DNA of 64,000 nucleotides from the NCBI RefSeq assembly GCF_019428685.1, contig NZ_CP080096.1, positions 1,674,001-1,738,000 on the forward strand, written 5' to 3'. The DNA comes from Paraburkholderia edwinii (GTDB lineage Bacteria; Pseudomonadota; Gammaproteobacteria; Burkholderiales; Burkholderiaceae). The notes beneath the pieces are model-generated. The model had not been told where the DNA came from, ran no database searches, and saw only the letters and a list, made by a program, of their open reading frames with translations. Shown in pieces: positions 63,890 to 64,000 of this stretch. The stretch's first letter is position 1. Each line of letters starts with the position of its first letter. Both the position numbers and the translations under genes were made by a program.

Positions 63890-64000
63890 GTGGTCGGTCT
63901 CCGATGGGGTGCGTCTTGTTCGTTATCGGTCGTCAGCTCTTTAACTTGAGCTTTTCATGGACGGCCTGTTATCGGACCAAAATGCGGACCAAAAAAACTC

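Overview
The window comes from a high-GC beta-proteobacterium, most likely a Burkholderiaceae genome of the Paraburkholderia/Caballeronia/Trinickia type. The evidence is the phasin, DUF3331 and other small proteins typical of that family, many LysR/TetR/MarR regulators, and a dense GC-rich coding style with frequent ATGA stop/start overlaps. No tRNA, rRNA, IS element, prophage or CRISPR array was seen. The right edge cuts the upstream region of an MFS gene; no coding sequence is visibly cut at either end.

Layout: 0-2.4 kb holds an M23 peptidase and a PBP7-type DD-peptidase in one operon, behind a three-half-site PmrA-like box. 2.4-5 kb holds a secreted CAP-domain protein with four ~70-residue proline-rich repeats. 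5-8.2 kb has a Tat-type cupin, a sulfate-binding protein and a family-2 glycosyltransferase.

8.2-24.5 kb is the most interesting part: a catabolic island. It has a four-gene amino-acid-type ABC importer, two related NicR-like MarR regulators, a three-subunit molybdenum hydroxylase with a CoxG-like membrane-tailed partner, a dihydroorotase/hydantoinase-like amidohydrolase, an M20 carbamoyl-amide hydrolase, a DUF1989 protein, a DUF1116 (AllG-like) protein, an HpxZ/AtzH-like protein and an amidase. Read together, these could import an N-heterocycle, hydroxylate it, open the ring and strip the ureide nitrogen. No complete known pathway matches this set, and the substrate cannot be read from sequence.

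24.8-29.1 kb has a cupin, an LLM flavin-type oxidoreductase, a TetR/NAD-binding pair and a LysR. 30.2-35.2 kb is a FixL/FixJ-like two-component system with a receiver-only third protein and an AraC regulator. 35-42 kb holds small Burkholderiaceae proteins, a chemoreceptor with inverted domain order, a LysR and a DUF4410 lipoprotein. 42-47.9 kb has an amidohydrolase, MFS transporter and LysR set, an alpha/beta hydrolase, DUF1349 and GFA proteins. 48.3-53.6 kb has a phasin, a TetR, an ATP-dependent DNA ligase with its metallo-beta-lactamase nuclease, and a glycine-rich secreted protein. 53.8-64 kb has catalase HPII, a phospholipase C-like phosphoesterase, a two-gene ABC-2 exporter, an RsbRD-like histidine kinase, and an OxlT-type MFS carrier with a 42-residue partner peptide.

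Several short tandem repeats of 13-15 bp sit between genes or at gene ends (36.5, 43.4 and 53.7 kb), and several perfect hairpins act as probable terminators.
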